NCBI GenBank assembly: GCA_037447655.1
Contig: JBBHKE010002666.1
Coordinates: forward strand, 1 to 58,202
Length of the DNA: 58,202 nucleotides
Origin: Zygnema cylindricum
Lineage: Eukaryota; Streptophyta; Zygnematophyceae; Zygnematales; Zygnemataceae
Direction of reading: 5' to 3'
The notes beneath the pieces were generated by a model. It worked only from the letters and a program-made list of their open reading frames with translations. It had not been told where the DNA came from and did not search any database. Within the stretch, counting starts at the first letter, position 1. Every line of letters begins with the position of its first letter. The translations under genes were made by a program, and so were the position numbers. Shown here one piece after another: positions 10,484-21,445 of the stretch.

Positions 10484-11070
10484 GTAGGAAACGGAAGGAG
10501 GGGAAGAGGGAGAGGAAGAGAGAGGGAGGGGGATGGGGAGAGGGAGGAGAGGGGAGGGGAGGGAGGAGGGGAGGTGGAGTGAGGACAGAGTGAGGGGATG
10601 AGGATGGGGACGGGAGAAGGGAGTGGATGGGAAAGGAGGAGAGGGGAGGAGCGGGAGGGGGGAGGGAGGAGATGAGAGGGAGGAGGTGAGGGTGATGAGA
10701 GAGGGCAGATAATCAGGAGAGGGTGAGGAGGCGAGAGGAGAGGAGCCTGAGCGGGGCGAGCGGGAGAGAGCCGAGCCGAGGAGTGAGCGGGAGTTAAGAG
10801 GGAGAGGGAGACAGAGAGGGAGAGGGAGAGAAAGAGGGAGACAGAGAGGGAGAGGAGAGGGAGAGAAAGAGGGAGACAGAGAGGGAGAGGGAGAGAAAGA
10901 GGGAGAGGGAGAAGGAGAGGAAGAGGGAGAGGGAGAAAGAGAGGGAGATGGAGAGACTGGGAGTGGGAGAGGGAGAGAGAGGGAGAAAGAGGAGAGGGAG
11001 AGGGAGAGGGAGAGGGAGGAGGAGAGGGGGAGGGAAACGGAGAGGGGAGGTGAGAGATGAGAGATGAGAG
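10484..11070. repeat. 587-bp polypurine tract
   Basis: Almost uninterrupted G and A on the plus strand, with irregular GGGAGA and GAGGGAGAGG units and a repeated AGAGGGAGACAG motif at 10798-10890. On the gene's strand it is polypyrimidine. The long Ser/Leu/Pro frames through it are artefacts. A shorter relative is at 21253-21445. Confidence 0.85.
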
Positions 11071-11099
11071 GGACAAAAATGTTGGAAAGAATCCCTCAA

Positions 11100-12070
11100 T
11101 TTGAAGTACCGAGAAATAAGACATGCAATGCACAACTCCCATATTTTCCAATGTTTTTGTTTCCAATTTTTTCCCAATATTTTTTTCTCGATTTATTCTT
11201 TTTATTTCTGATGTGTAATCCAATGTCGATCTATCAATGTTCCTCTATAATACTGCTTTGCCTCTTTATAATTGGCTTGGAAAATCTGTTGCCCAATTTT
11301 TATTTCCCATGATGTTAACTTCAATATACGTCGTCGAATTTTCGAATTTTCCCTGTTAAGCATTTTCCACCTGTGTACGATTCCAATCATAGAACATAGA
11401 ACAGAACAGAAGAACATTGAATAGAATAAAATAGATTCTGGAATTGAATATATTGTTCATTTCGCATTCAATGTGCCATTCTGATGTTTTTCTTTCTAAA
11501 ATTATTTATGATTTTGAATGCGAAATGTTCAATATCCGATGTCTAATGTTCAGCATTTTTCAATTTGGTTGAATAGTGTTGAATTCAAAACATTACATCT
11601 TTACTGCCCATTTTGTAATGTCCTTGAATCCTCTAAACTACAAATGTTTCTACGCCTACACTTCAATGCTTCTTAAAGTGTTATATGTTAATTCCAAATG
11701 TTTTATATGCATGTCTTGCATGCTTGTTTAGTAGTCAAAAGAGACAGATTTTAAGTGGCATGTTTCCAATGTCCAAGGTATAATGTATGCTAAGCTTGTA
11801 AATTACAAGGGTTCCAATGTCTTCTGCTTATTAAATTCTAGATTTCATCCAATGTCCAATGCTTAATGTTGGCTAACATTTTTTAATTCCCAATCCTCAA
11901 TACACATTTTCCGAATAACAATGTTATCAGTTTTCCAAACAGCAACTTGGTCATTTCCCAAATTACAATGTGATAAATGTTACAAATATCAATGTTGTCA
12001 ATTTCCAAATAAAATGTTCCAAATAACCATGTCATCTAATTTTAGAACTCGCAATGTTACCATTTTTCAA
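11100..12070. repeat. Degenerate CAATGTT-type short repeats
   Basis: The pattern AATGT(T/C) with CCAAAT(A/T) and TTTTCCAA recurs every 20-35 bases through the zone, for example ACAATGTTATCAGTTTTCC. It recurs in the duplicated intron at 21.6-22.45 kb. No frame is conserved. Confidence 0.5.
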
Positions 12071-12090
12071 AATAGCAACATTTCACTCAC

Positions 12091-12403
12091 TTGAATTTGC
12101 ATCGACAAAAACGAAACTGTAATCCGATTCACTAAAATAACCAATACTGACGTTGTTAATGTCATGCCAACCTCTCCCGAATGGATTTGTGACCGTATTG
12201 AGAATTTGTTTACTCAATTGAAAAATGACGTGATCGTCACTTGCATCTCCGTTCGGCAGTTTATGTGTCTCGTTAAATGTGTACGGACATTCATATGGAC
12301 ATTTTACCGATCCATCGTAGACCATAATGTACTTAAGGTTAGTTCCAGTAAAATCATGTGTGTAATTGTAATTTTGGCTGCAATAAGAGCAGGCATCTTC
12401 CAC
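12091..12403 (-). pseudogene. EXO-RLK exon 2: C-terminal half of the EXORDIUM domain
   Basis: The acceptor CTCCTTTCAG gives a phase-0 start at VEDACSYC, which continues SDNVT of exon 1 to give the family's SDVTV-x-(G/D)-x-C pattern. Then come YIMVYDGSVKCPYECPYTF, equivalent to the YIWVGNS-x-x-QCPGQCAWPF block, PNGD, and a TVTNPFGRGW block that matches (T/A)TNPFG-x-G(Y/F). The usual EXO C-terminus (SACTG, LLVD, NGRKYLLPA) is missing; a short tail ends in phase 1 at GTGAGTG. The conserved cysteines and the CP-CP pair are kept. Confidence 0.85.
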
Positions 12404-12934
12404 CTGAAAGGAGGAGACAGGAATTATTTCGAATAAGAAAAAGAAAAGAAGGTAAGAGAGAGAGGGGAGAGAGAGAGAGAGACGCAATGTCTGTGGTTTT
12501 TTCCGGCAGAAAATTTTGCTTTTGGGTCACATCTACTCCCGCAAATTGGGGCGTGACATTTCCGGATCAGGTGCACAATCCATACTAATTGATGTTTCCG
12601 TTTAGCTCAAAGAAGGACATAAACTGATATATATGAGGGAATAAGCCAAAAGCAAAAGAGGGAAGGAGAGAACAATAGAATCGGTGACTGAAAAGGTAGG
12701 AGATCATCGCAAAACTTAAAAAAAAAATTATGACCGCGAATCTAAAGCAAATCCGAAACTGACTCCGAAGTTAATCTAGCCTTAGAATTTAAAATGTTAC
12801 CCTAACCATAAGCCATAAAACGTTCCCAATACAAGAACTTATCTTAATCCTCTCCACACCAATTGTAAAGTTCCAGTCAATTTTGGGTACATTGTATCAT
12901 TTTTTATTCTTTTATCAACAATCCTTCAAGCATA

Positions 12935-13148
12935 GAAAACGACGCTCAAAATACCATTTCTAGCAAAATCTATAAAGAACCACAAAATTCCAACCAGAAA
13001 CTGTCCTCTTCATCATCACCATCATCATTGTCATCATAGAAGACGACAATCAAAATCTCAATTATAACAAAACCCATAACGAACCACAAGATATTCCACA
13101 ATACCCATATCATTATCATCATCATCTTCATCATCACCATCACTATAT
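12935..13148. repeat. About 105-bp minisatellite with TCATCA runs, intron 1
   Basis: Two units each contain CATAGAA(A/G)ACGAC, an AACC(C)ATAA(C)GAACCACAA section and a TCATCATCACCATCA run. The second copy of the gene has three units at 23270-23620, so unit number changed after the duplication. Confidence 0.65.
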
Positions 13149-13159
13149 AATCGTTAATA

Positions 13160-13375
13160 CACCGTGTGTCACTATTAGTGTTAATATTTTTTTCGCCACT
13201 TAAAACATCTTTTCTCCGTACACTCTTGTCCGATTTTCAATTTGAGACCGCCAATCGGAAGCTGAAAATCTTACCTTTCAATCGCAACCGTCCGATCTAA
13301 AAACCGACAGGTGTGTACAGAGAAAAGATGATTCAAGAGACGAAAAAACATCGACACTAATAACGATTCACGGTG
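13160..13375. mobile_element. Mariner/Stowaway-like MITE in intron 1
   Basis: 216 bp with inverted ends CACCGTGTGTCACTATTAG and its partner CTAATAACGATTCACGGTG, flanked by TA on both sides. Same family as 16138-16345. It is absent from the second gene copy at the equivalent place. Confidence 0.75.
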
Positions 13376-13438
13376 TACCATTGCAACAATGTTCTCTTTA
13401 ACCACTATTTATAATCCTTTCCCATAGAGAATTCTCAC

Positions 13439-13990
13439 CGTTACGTTATCGCTAACAAGAATCGCATAGATCGCATTGGTACTGTACGGTAATACTCCTT
13501 TCGAGGAAGACACTAAAGACGAAAGGAGAATCTGGACGGTATATGTCGTATTCGAAAAAGACAAACTAGATGTCGTATTCGAACCATCCACTGTCCCATC
13601 AACCTCAACAGCTTTTCCAAAAGAAACAACATCATTAATATCATATTCCGACCCATAACAATCCGTCATAATATTCCATCAATCGCCGAGGTTTGGGTAT
13701 AAAGGTGCATTCGATTGCGAGCCTAACGACTCGACGAAGCTTTGAATTATGTTTTGACTAGAAGTTGACCAATTTCCAACATATATTAAATAAATTGTGA
13801 CTCCCCCAATCATGGGATCGTACCCCCAATATTGTAAGGTGCTCGTATTAAAATCTGCCAGCTGTCTCCTGTTTCCTGATTCGTCGAATTTCCCTCGTAA
13901 AGAGGAAGCCATGGCATTTCCGGAAAGAAGAAACAGGAATAAGTACCAACATGAAGACAATAAGTTTCTTCTTCTCTTTGGTGAAGCCAT
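13439..13990 (-). pseudogene. EXO-RLK exon 1: signal peptide and N-terminal EXORDIUM domain
   Basis: The ATG at 13988-13990 opens a basic then hydrophobic leader (WYLFLFLLSGNAMA), typical of a signal peptide. The EXO-family signatures follow: LQYWGYDPMIGG, then TIYLIYVGNWSTSSQNIIQSF, which corresponds to the family's L(T/S)G-x-(I/V)-x-(V/I)-(H/N)-(V/L)-I-W-Y-G-x-(F/W) block. Codon 104 is TGA, exactly where the family has the first Trp of its W-W pair (GD-stop-WNIM). Translation is otherwise open to SDNVT, matching the family's SDVTV block, and the exon ends at ACG before GTGAGA. It has several potential N-glycosylation sites (NTS, NWS, NTT, NTT). Confidence 0.85.
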
Positions 13991-14614
13991 CGGAGGGGAG
14001 GGGAAGTCGACTAGAGCTGGCTAGATAACGACAAAAAAATGTTTTGAATGAAGTTGTGAAGGTTATCCTCGCGGGAGAGAGGGAAGTACAAAAATTTGAA
14101 ACCCAGAAAGTACATTCAAAAACAGAAAGTCCCAATCAAGATATTATTTTACTAAAGACAAAGTACAACTGAAACGAACGGCTCCATTTAATTTTGACCG
14201 TACAGGTGCAATCCAGCGTTCCAGAACGACAAAGTACCGACAGCCACGTTTTACAAGTGCGTACAGAATTATTCTATCCGTACAAAATTCAACCAATCAC
14301 TTAAAAGGAGACGACAACGGATTTTAAGTTTTTAACAGTGTGCGAGAAAACAATTGAAAACCATTTACAAAAGTGGACCGTGTACGGCAAAATCTTGGTT
14401 TTCACGATGTTTGGACATTTTTGTTAGTCCCCTCCTTTTTGTCGGGCCAGTAAATAGCCTTCCTCAATTATGATTGGCGCCACATAGGTTAGAGTCCAGA
14501 TTCTGAAAATCTAAAAAATATTCTTCAAACGTACAATCTGAACGTAATATCTGTATCACCGGAGGTAGTTAATGATTCGTACGAAAAGTTTGCGGCCAGA
14601 TTTTAATTTTGAAA
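13991..14614 (-). other. Upstream region of the EXO-RLK gene
   Basis: The 5' flank of the minus-strand gene. I see no convincing TATA box or other promoter element. The part beyond 14150 has several ACCGTAC and CGTAC motifs and looks like old repeat sequence. Confidence 0.4.
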
Positions 14615-14622
14615 ATGGAAAT

Positions 14623-15104
14623 CATAGTTGTTCACGGCGTTTAGTGCGAACGATTTAATCGCCACGAATTATACGTAACAAACGCATTGAACCTTTTGAA
14701 AAAATCGTAAAAATCGTTAATGAATTTTCGTCCGTACTATTTCGTACATGTAAACAAAAATAAATTTCACACATACCGCAGTTTGTACCATTTTCGTACA
14801 TTTTCCGTATCTTTTCGTAATAGTCCGTACATTTTTTGTACAATTCCGTACATTCCCGTAAAATTTCCGTTCAGTTTACCGGACAGAAAGTACTACGAGG
14901 TGCAACGTATCTTTTCGTCAAATTCCGTACATTTACCGTACAAAACCGTACATGTATCGTAAAATACCGTACATTTTCCGTGAATTAGCCGTTCAGTTTA
15001 CCGGACAGAAAGTACATCGCGTTTTTTTCCGATTTATTCAAAAGTCACGAATTATACGTTTTAATCGGAAAAAAGGAAAAAATCGCGCGATTTGAACAAC
15101 TATG
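14623..15104. mobile_element. hAT-type MITE (CATAGTTGTTC family)
   Basis: 482 bp, with ends CATAGTTGTTC and GAACAACTATG and an exact 8-bp target duplication ATGGAAAT on both sides. The interior is a string of CCGTACATTTT-like units. Related to 31768-32537. Confidence 0.85.
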
Positions 15105-15112
15105 ATGGAAAT

Positions 15113-15644
15113 CAAAATTTCGAAACAGCATGGCAAAAAGACACTGCAAACTTTCAATGTCGGTGGATGTGAGACGGAGCGTGCGAAGATCCTTTTCGGT
15201 TGACCTCCATACAACGTGGCAAAAGGCACATGGCCTAATACGACGTGTAGGCATGTGATCGCTTGTACAAAGTGGATATTTTTTTCTTGTGATCACTTGT
15301 ACAAAGTGGATAGTTTTTTCTTTTTGACGTGTACCAATGGTACACGACCAGTGGGAAGCAACTCTCCTCGCGAGGCGAGTTTCTTCACAATGGATGACAT
15401 GAGCGGTTGCTTCGCGCATGTTGAAAAAGTGAAATATCCAACGGTCAATAATTGCGCCCACATCATTGGAGCATCCCGACAAGTTTACAGTAACGATGTT
15501 TCGTCTGACAAAAAAATAAAAATGGTACATATCTGTACGAAAACGTACGGCGTCAGTAACCAGCCCCACTTTTCGTCTAATGAAATCTTACCCTGACTCG
15601 AGTTTCGCAAAATTGGGACCCACTTAACCGTACATTCTCTTATG
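15113..15644. other. Intergenic sequence without recognisable features
   Basis: Contains a local direct duplication (GATCGCTTGTACAAAGTGGATA at 15258 and again at 15292) and several GTAC sites. The 174-residue minus-strand frame matches nothing I recognise. Confidence 0.4.
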
Positions 15645-15652
15645 GTGTGTTC

Positions 15653-15959
15653 CATAGTTAAAAAGTAGGCGTTTTTATGGTAGGCCTTTGGTCGGCGCCT
15701 TTATCGTAAGTTGTGTTAAGGGCTTTTCATGTGATCTTTCTTTGATCGCTACTTTGATCAGCGACCGTCCGATCGTCCAAATCCAACGGTGAAACTAAAA
15801 TTTTTTGGTCCGAATGTTTTAATTGGTCGAATTATTGGTCCGAGTGTTTTAATTGGTCAGAATAGGTCCGAATACAATATGGGTCTTAAGGTCATATTGT
15901 ATAATTTGCATACAATAGGCCTATTGTATGGGCCTACTTTCACCTACTTTTGAACTATG
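15653..15959. mobile_element. hAT-type MITE (CATAGTTCAAAAGTAGG family)
   Basis: 307 bp, with ends CATAGTTAAAAAGTAGGCG and CACCTACTTTTGAACTATG, exact 8-bp duplication GTGTGTTC (15645-15652 and 15960-15967). It contains GATCAGCGACCGTCCGATCG and AATACAATATGGGTCTTAAG, shared by the other family members at 24077, 48143, 49758 and 50505. Confidence 0.9.
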
Positions 15960-16137
15960 GTGTGTTCCATGTAACCATAACGTAGTCTTGCTACTTTGTT
16001 TTTTTAGTGAAGATTCTCCTTACTACTTTTCAGCGTGCCCCTATGTTCGAAAACGAAATCGTTACTTTAAATGATTAAAATGTGACGGTTGTAGACGTGG
16101 ATACAAATTGCGACGGTCGTAGACGGTTACAAAACTA

Positions 16138-16345
16138 CACCGTGAATCGCTATTATCGTTTAGAAATAGATAGCGTTATGAAACAAATAGTGTTATTAAC
16201 GCTATTTGGGAATTTGGGGATTTTGAAGGAAATCATTTACTCTAATTTGTTTATTAAAGGGTTTTTATTTATTCTATTTGAGATTTTGGGAAAAAAAACG
16301 GGGTACCGCAATTAGAGTCATTGACGCTAATAACGATTCACAGTG
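16138..16345. mobile_element. Mariner/Stowaway-like MITE
   Basis: 208 bp with ends CACCGTGAATCGCTATTA and TAATAACGATTCACAGTG, flanked by TA. Same family as 13160-13375. Isolated ends of the same kind are at about 34780, 44090, 44318, 45530, 46065, 46448, 46955 and 47935. Confidence 0.75.
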
Positions 16346-16375
16346 TAGCGACAATTTTTGAAGTTGACATAATAC

Positions 16376-17154
16376 TAGTGATGTGTATCTGTAAGGATTT
16401 GTCGATAACCGATATGGGCCTTTTTCGGATAGCCGATAATCGATATATTGGTACGAGATATCGATATCGGTGTTATCGCCAATAAATACCCGATATTTAT
16501 CGGTTATTATCGACAATAACACCGATATCGATAACTATCGGCGATATCTGTACGCACCGTACAAATAAATGTACGGCCAATACACTCAACTGTACATGTT
16601 ATTCCCCGGACGCGTTGCGGACCCCCTTCCCCCCGATTTCGGTAAAATATTGCGATATTTTCTTCATTATTTTTAATTTAAGGGGGTTTTACTTGGGTAC
16701 CCCTTCCAGAATGTCCTTTTGACTGTTATATTTTTATAAATGGCAGTCAATGGCAGCAGTCCGACAGATTTGTTCGTCCGTTCGTCTGGTTATCAAAAAA
16801 AAATGATTTTACAAATTTACAATGTAATATATTTTTTTCGTTTCGATAATTTTAGAACTATAAACAATTATTTTAAATTTGTCAACGTGTATGTGTCGCG
16901 CTATCCGTAATAAATTTCAGTTAAAAAGCGTACGGAACAAATTCTTACACGTGGCATACCACGCTATATAAAGTCATTAATTTAATACAATATATAATAA
17001 AGTACAATTGCATACATACTATTTTTTTTTAGGTTATCAGTGATATGGAATTTGTTGGTCTCAGACCGATATATCGCGGGACCTTTGACCGTTCGATAAC
17101 CGATAACTATCGGTATCGGTGTTATCGCGATAATTTTTTTACCGATACACAACA
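16376..17154. mobile_element. TATCG-rich hAT-like MITE
   Basis: The ends TAGTGATGTGTATC and GATACACAACACTA are inverted, but the flanks (CATAATAC and CAAATATC) match only partly. It is full of ATATCGATA and GATAACCGATA repeats. It marks the left limit of the second gene copy. Related sequence is at 36490-36870, 46074-46190, 47943-48110 and 51880-52010. Confidence 0.5.
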
Positions 17155-17499
17155 CTACAAATATCCCACTTTCAGATGGTCAAATTTCACAAAAATCTAG
17201 AAAAGGAAAATGTCGTCAGATTCTAAACCTACATTGCAACTCTGACCATTTTGGAATAAATAAGTTAATTAATTGTAAAAAATATAATAGGACTTTGTTC
17301 CACAAACATTTCTTCCCTTCTCTTTTTCTGTAACCCACAGTAATTCATGCGACGTTTCTTGCAATTGGGGAACCAAAAAAAAAAAAACAAATAAATGAAA
17401 AAAAAAATTATATTCCTAACATTAACTAGAAAATTTATGTTTTTATTTTTTTTCAAATACACATGTTTACTCAACGTTCACCGTACCTTCAATTGGTGG

Positions 17500-18813
17500 T
17501 GTTGTTCTTTGGTCTAAAATAGACCGTAGAAGCCACCCAAACTATCATGCAAAAAGCAAAGCAAAAATAGGTCGACGAACAATCATTTGAAATGCATCCT
17601 CCATTTAACATACAACAACATTTAGGGTTTCATGGAATAATCAACATAAATAAACCCTATGACAATATCTAAGGTTTGATGGAATAATCGACATAAACAA
17701 ACCCTAGGACAAATGCATAAACAATGCATATCAAACATATATAAAATAACATAAATAATAAAAACAAATGCATCACACATAAACAAGAGTATAATCAAGG
17801 TATAATCATTATATCATTCAAAAGTGCATGACCTAATCGACAACCCTAAAATACTACATCTTCGGTCCCCACTTTACTAACCAGCATTGATTATTTATTC
17901 CTAACAAAGCTCATTCCTATATATACACTTGTGAGCTGTCAATGAATCACTAAGTGTCAAAATTACCAAAGTAAATTATATAACTGTCACTAAATCAAAC
18001 TAATCGTAAGCGTACACCTGAGAGTCAAGCAATCGTAAGCGTACACTTGTCTACAAGTATGATATTGTACACACACAAATTAAACTATCAAAACCCTAAT
18101 TGATCACTTAAATATAAACATCATAATCAACACTAATTTATAATAACGCAAAAACAAAACAATGTTACTCCAAATATTTACACCGACGCATCCACATATC
18201 CGCGTCATAAGTGACAACTTGCTTAGTCACTTGTCGATAAGTCCACGTAGTGAACCGACATCGCATATGTAGGGTCCACTAGATAATGTGTCATAAAAAC
18301 AATGTGGTCCCTTAAAAATATCGGCGGACGTCGTCCGCCCTCCACGTGTACCTCGAACAACTTGCCGAAATCAATTCGTACGATCCAAATCCTGTCCGTA
18401 CCGAAATCACGTACTTCGTCATAAATGCGCCTTGTCGCATTTAAGGTACACGTCATTTTCGATAAATGCATGTCGCAATAAGCGACAACTTAAAGTACAC
18501 CTGTCAAATACGACGCTCCGTACCGGCGGCGTCCCATGTAATAAATTTCATCTGTCGCATTATGTTTCGTACGTGCGACGTACCATTTTATCTTCGTGGA
18601 TTATCTCACGTCGGATTGCTTCGCGATCCGCCGTCCATTTCCTCTCACATTTCGCGCCACTCAATTACTCCATTAATTTTATGTGTACATTTAATTCCCC
18701 AATCCATAAATCCTTTCGAACCTCCACAATATATCGCGTAAATGCGTACGCACGAAACATCGCGTACGCACGAAACGATGTGTTCGCACGAAACTAACTT
18801 TTCAAAAACAACA
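17500..18813 (-). repeat. Family B LTR (3' LTR by element polarity)
   Basis: 1314 bp, direct repeat of 19785-21097. It begins TGTTGTTCTTTGGTC and ends TTTTCAAAAACAACA as written on the plus strand. It contains a short internal duplication, AATCGTAAGCGTACAC, at 18007 and 18031. Confidence 0.93.
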
Positions 18814-19784
18814 CTCCCCCGAAAATTTAGTTTCGTGCATCCATGATGCCACGTCATCATCTGTCACACTTCATAGAACTACGTCATCAGCTGTCACCAA
18901 TGTCACCTTCAGCTGCCTCCTCCATTTGAATCTGCCTTCGCTACACCACTGCTTCCGCTGCCTCCATAAATCTTTCCAAATTTCATAATACACAATATAT
19001 ATTTTCATTTTCCGATTACAACAAAATTTTCTCTTTTCTCAACAATATCTAAATCCGAAAATTTCCCTTAAAAATACATAAATAATAAACTATTTTCCGA
19101 AAATCAATTCTACCAAAAAATAAACAAAATTCCAACAAAATTATCACATTTTCCTCTAACTACCATAACAATTTCCAAAAATGAAACTTTCCAAATTTTC
19201 TAAATTTCGCAACCCGCGTACTTAATCCCACAAAATAAAACATTAAAAAGAAAAATAAATAAAATCTACATTCTCTATCCTAATTTTAAGCTCCAATAAT
19301 GTTACATTTCGCAAAAATTTCCAACAACTCAAAATCTACATTACAAATCCAATTTTCAACAATCATCGATCCACAAAATTTGGATCTCTCCACCACATGT
19401 CACAACTCCACCTTCCGGATCTCTCTCCCCCAAACGTCGAATCTCCACCTTCCACATCTCTCCATCAAACGTCAAATCTCCACATTTCGAAATGCTTCTT
19501 CAAAAATAAACATGTATTTTTCCAAAAATAAAATATCATTTCTCAAAATAAATCATTTTCATTGAGGGTAGACATTTCGGCACTGTCACTAAGTTAACCC
19601 TTGGGGCGATGCAAGATTAAACTCGGCACATACCAACACTATGATAAGGCCGATCTCATGGGTACACAGACACCATTACTGCAATACAACCAGCAAGAAC
19701 AAAATTAACCCGCTACAATGCGTGTGACACAATCCTATCTCCACTTAACCTAACATATGATAGATGGGGCGTGGGCCCATAACC
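18814..19784 (-). other. Internal region of the family B element, no coding capacity
   Basis: About 970 bp, AT-rich, no frame longer than about 90 codons and none resembling gag or pol. It begins (minus strand) with the putative half-tRNA primer site and ends with a G-rich purine tract. Confidence 0.8.
19770..19784 (-). other. Putative half-tRNA primer site (family B)
   Basis: The minus strand reads GGTTATGGGCCCACG directly next to the LTR. Its complement GTGGGCCCATAACC equals the anticodon arm of plant initiator tRNA-Met, not its 3' acceptor end. Confidence 0.65.
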
Positions 19785-21097
19785 TGTTGTTCTTTGGTCT
19801 AAAATAGACCGCAGAAGCCACCCAAACTATCATGCAAAAAGCAAAGCAAAAATAGGTCGACGAACAATCATTTGAAATGCATCCTCCATTTAACATACAA
19901 CAACATTTAGGGTTTCATGGAATAATCAACATAAATAAACCCTATGACAATATCTAAGATTTGATGGAATAATCGACATAAACAAACCCTAGGACAAATG
20001 CATAAACAATGCATATCAAACATATATAAAATAACATAAATAATAAAAACAAATGCATCACACATAAACAAGAGTATAATCAAGGTATAATCATTATATC
20101 ATTCAAAAGTGCATGACCTAATCGACAACCCTAAAATACTACATCTTCGGTCCCCACTTTACTAACCAGCATTGATTATTTATTCCTAACAAAGCTCATT
20201 CCTATATATACACTTGTGAGCTGTCAATGAATGACTAAGTGTCAAAATTACCAAAGTAAATTACATAACTGTCACTAAATCAAACTAATCGTAAGCGTAC
20301 ACCTGAGAGTCAAGCAATCGTAAGCGTACACTTGTCTACAAGTATGATATTGTACACACACAAATTAAACTATCAAAACCCTAATTGATCACTTAAATAT
20401 AAACATCATAATCAACACTAATTTATAATAACGCAAAAACAAAACAATGTTACTCCAAATATTTACACCGACGCATCCACATATCCGCGTCATAAGTGAC
20501 AACTTGCTTAGTCACTTGTCGATAAGTCCACGTAGTGAACCGACATCGCATATGTAGGGTCCACTAGATAATGTGTCATAAAAACAATGTGGTCCCTTAA
20601 AAATATCGGCGACGTCGTCCGCCCTCCACTTGTACCTCGAACAACTTGCCGAAATCAATTCGTACGATCCAATTCCTGTCCGTACCGAAATCACGTACTT
20701 CGTCATAAATGCGCCTTGTCGCATTTAAGGTACACGTCATTTTCGATAAATGCATGTCGCAATAAGCGACAACTTAAAGTACATCTGTCAAATACGACGC
20801 TCCGTACCGGCGGCGTCCCATGTAATAAATTTCATCTGTCGCATTATGTTTCGTACGTGCGACGTACCATTTTATCTTCGTCGATTATCACACGTCGGAT
20901 TGCTTCACGATCCGCCGTCCATTTCCTCTCACATTTCGCGCCACTCAATTACTCCATTAATTTTATGTGTACATTTAATTCCCCAATCCATAAATCCTTT
21001 CGAACCTCCACAATATATCGCGTAAATGCGTACGCACGAAACATCGCGTACGCACGAAACGATGTGTTCGCACGAAACTAACTTTTCAAAAACAACA
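19785..21097 (-). repeat. Family B LTR (5' LTR by element polarity)
   Basis: 1313 bp copy of 17500-18813 with about a dozen substitutions and one 1-bp indel seen. Confidence 0.93.
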
Positions 21098-21252
21098 GGT
21101 GGAGGGGTTGGAAGGAGAGGAATCAGTGGAGAGGGAGGTGGGCGGTAGAGAGAGAGAGCACACGTATCATTTAACATGTTCCACACCGGAACTACCAAAT
21201 ATGGTAAATTTTCATTCCCGTATATATTGAAAACACCTTTGGCAGGAATTAA

Positions 21253-21445
21253 AAAAGGAGGGAGGGGGAGAGGGAGAGAGGCAAGGGGGGAGGAGGGAAA
21301 GGGGAAGGGAGAGGAGGAGGGGGAGGGGGGAAGGAGAGGGGGAGGGTGAGGGGAAGGGGGGAGGAGGCCGGGGGAGAGGGAGACAGAGATGGAGAGGGAA
21401 AGGGAGAGGGATAGGGAAACGGAGAGCGGGAGGTGAGAGATGAGA
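21253..21445. repeat. Polypurine tract, second copy
   Basis: GGAGGGGGAGAGGGAGAG-type run equivalent to, but shorter than, 10484-11070. It lies at the same place in the duplicated intron 2. Confidence 0.8.

Larger units (their letters stand above)
9577..12090 (-). other. Intron 2 of the EXO-RLK gene
   Basis: Contains an AT-rich part (9.58-10.2 kb), the possible Pro-rich exon, a large purine tract (10484-11070) and a 1-kb zone (11.1-12.07 kb) of degenerate CAATGTT/TCCAATGTC repeats. From about 9.87 kb onward it is duplicated at 17.16-17.50 and 21.1-22.48 kb. No other gene seen. Confidence 0.7.
86..13990 (-). pseudogene. EXORDIUM/PHI-1-domain receptor-like Ser/Thr kinase, broken copy, 3' end outside window
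   Basis: Seven minus-strand exons (13439-13990, 12091-12403, 9433-9576, 2864-3051, 2466-2601, 1086-1237, 86-160) bounded by GT and AG join with matching phases (0,1,1,0,1,0,0) into 520 codons. Order: signal peptide, EXORDIUM-like ectodomain (about residues 40-280), membrane helix (about 294-319), kinase N-lobe (GSGGFG 363-368, AVK lysine 384) and C-lobe (HRD 480-482, DFG 500-502). RD kinases of this kind signal at the plasma membrane; EXORDIUM proteins are known as secreted apoplastic growth regulators. Inference: a cell-wall or apoplast sensing receptor. Two in-frame stops, TGA at 13679-13681 and TAA at 3023-3025, break it. The second, partial copy in the window has TGG at the first site, so that TGA is derived or an assembly error. 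The gene continues left of base 1. Kinase assignment is certain and the EXO assignment strong; the joined model needs a transcript. Confidence 0.85.
17500..21097 (-). mobile_element. Non-coding LTR retrotransposon (family B), inserted in the EXO copy
   Basis: LTRs 17500-18813 and 19785-21097 (about 1.31 kb, roughly 99% identical by eye) with TG...CA ends, and an exact 5-bp target duplication GGTGG (17495-17499 and 21098-21102). The internal part is only about 970 bp and has no gag or pol. Polarity is minus: a primer site (GGTTATGGGCCCACG) adjoins the LTR at 19784 and a purine tract (TTTTCGGGGGAG) adjoins the other LTR at 18814. It is non-autonomous, resembling LARD-type elements. A solo LTR of the family is at 38623-39996. 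Confidence 0.93.

Noticed and set aside
10453-11223. 256-codon Ser/Leu/Pro-rich frame on the minus strand
   Set aside because: It runs through the polypurine tract; the composition is explained by the repeat, and it lies inside an intron.
18432-18797. 121-codon frame seen again at 20587-21081 and, in inverse, at 38727-39044
   Set aside because: All three lie in family B LTRs; conservation reflects the LTR, not a protein.
17500-21097. First read as a DNA transposon because of TGTTGTT/AACAACA ends
   Set aside because: The 1.31-kb direct repeats, TG...CA ends, 5-bp duplication, primer site and purine tract show an LTR retrotransposon.
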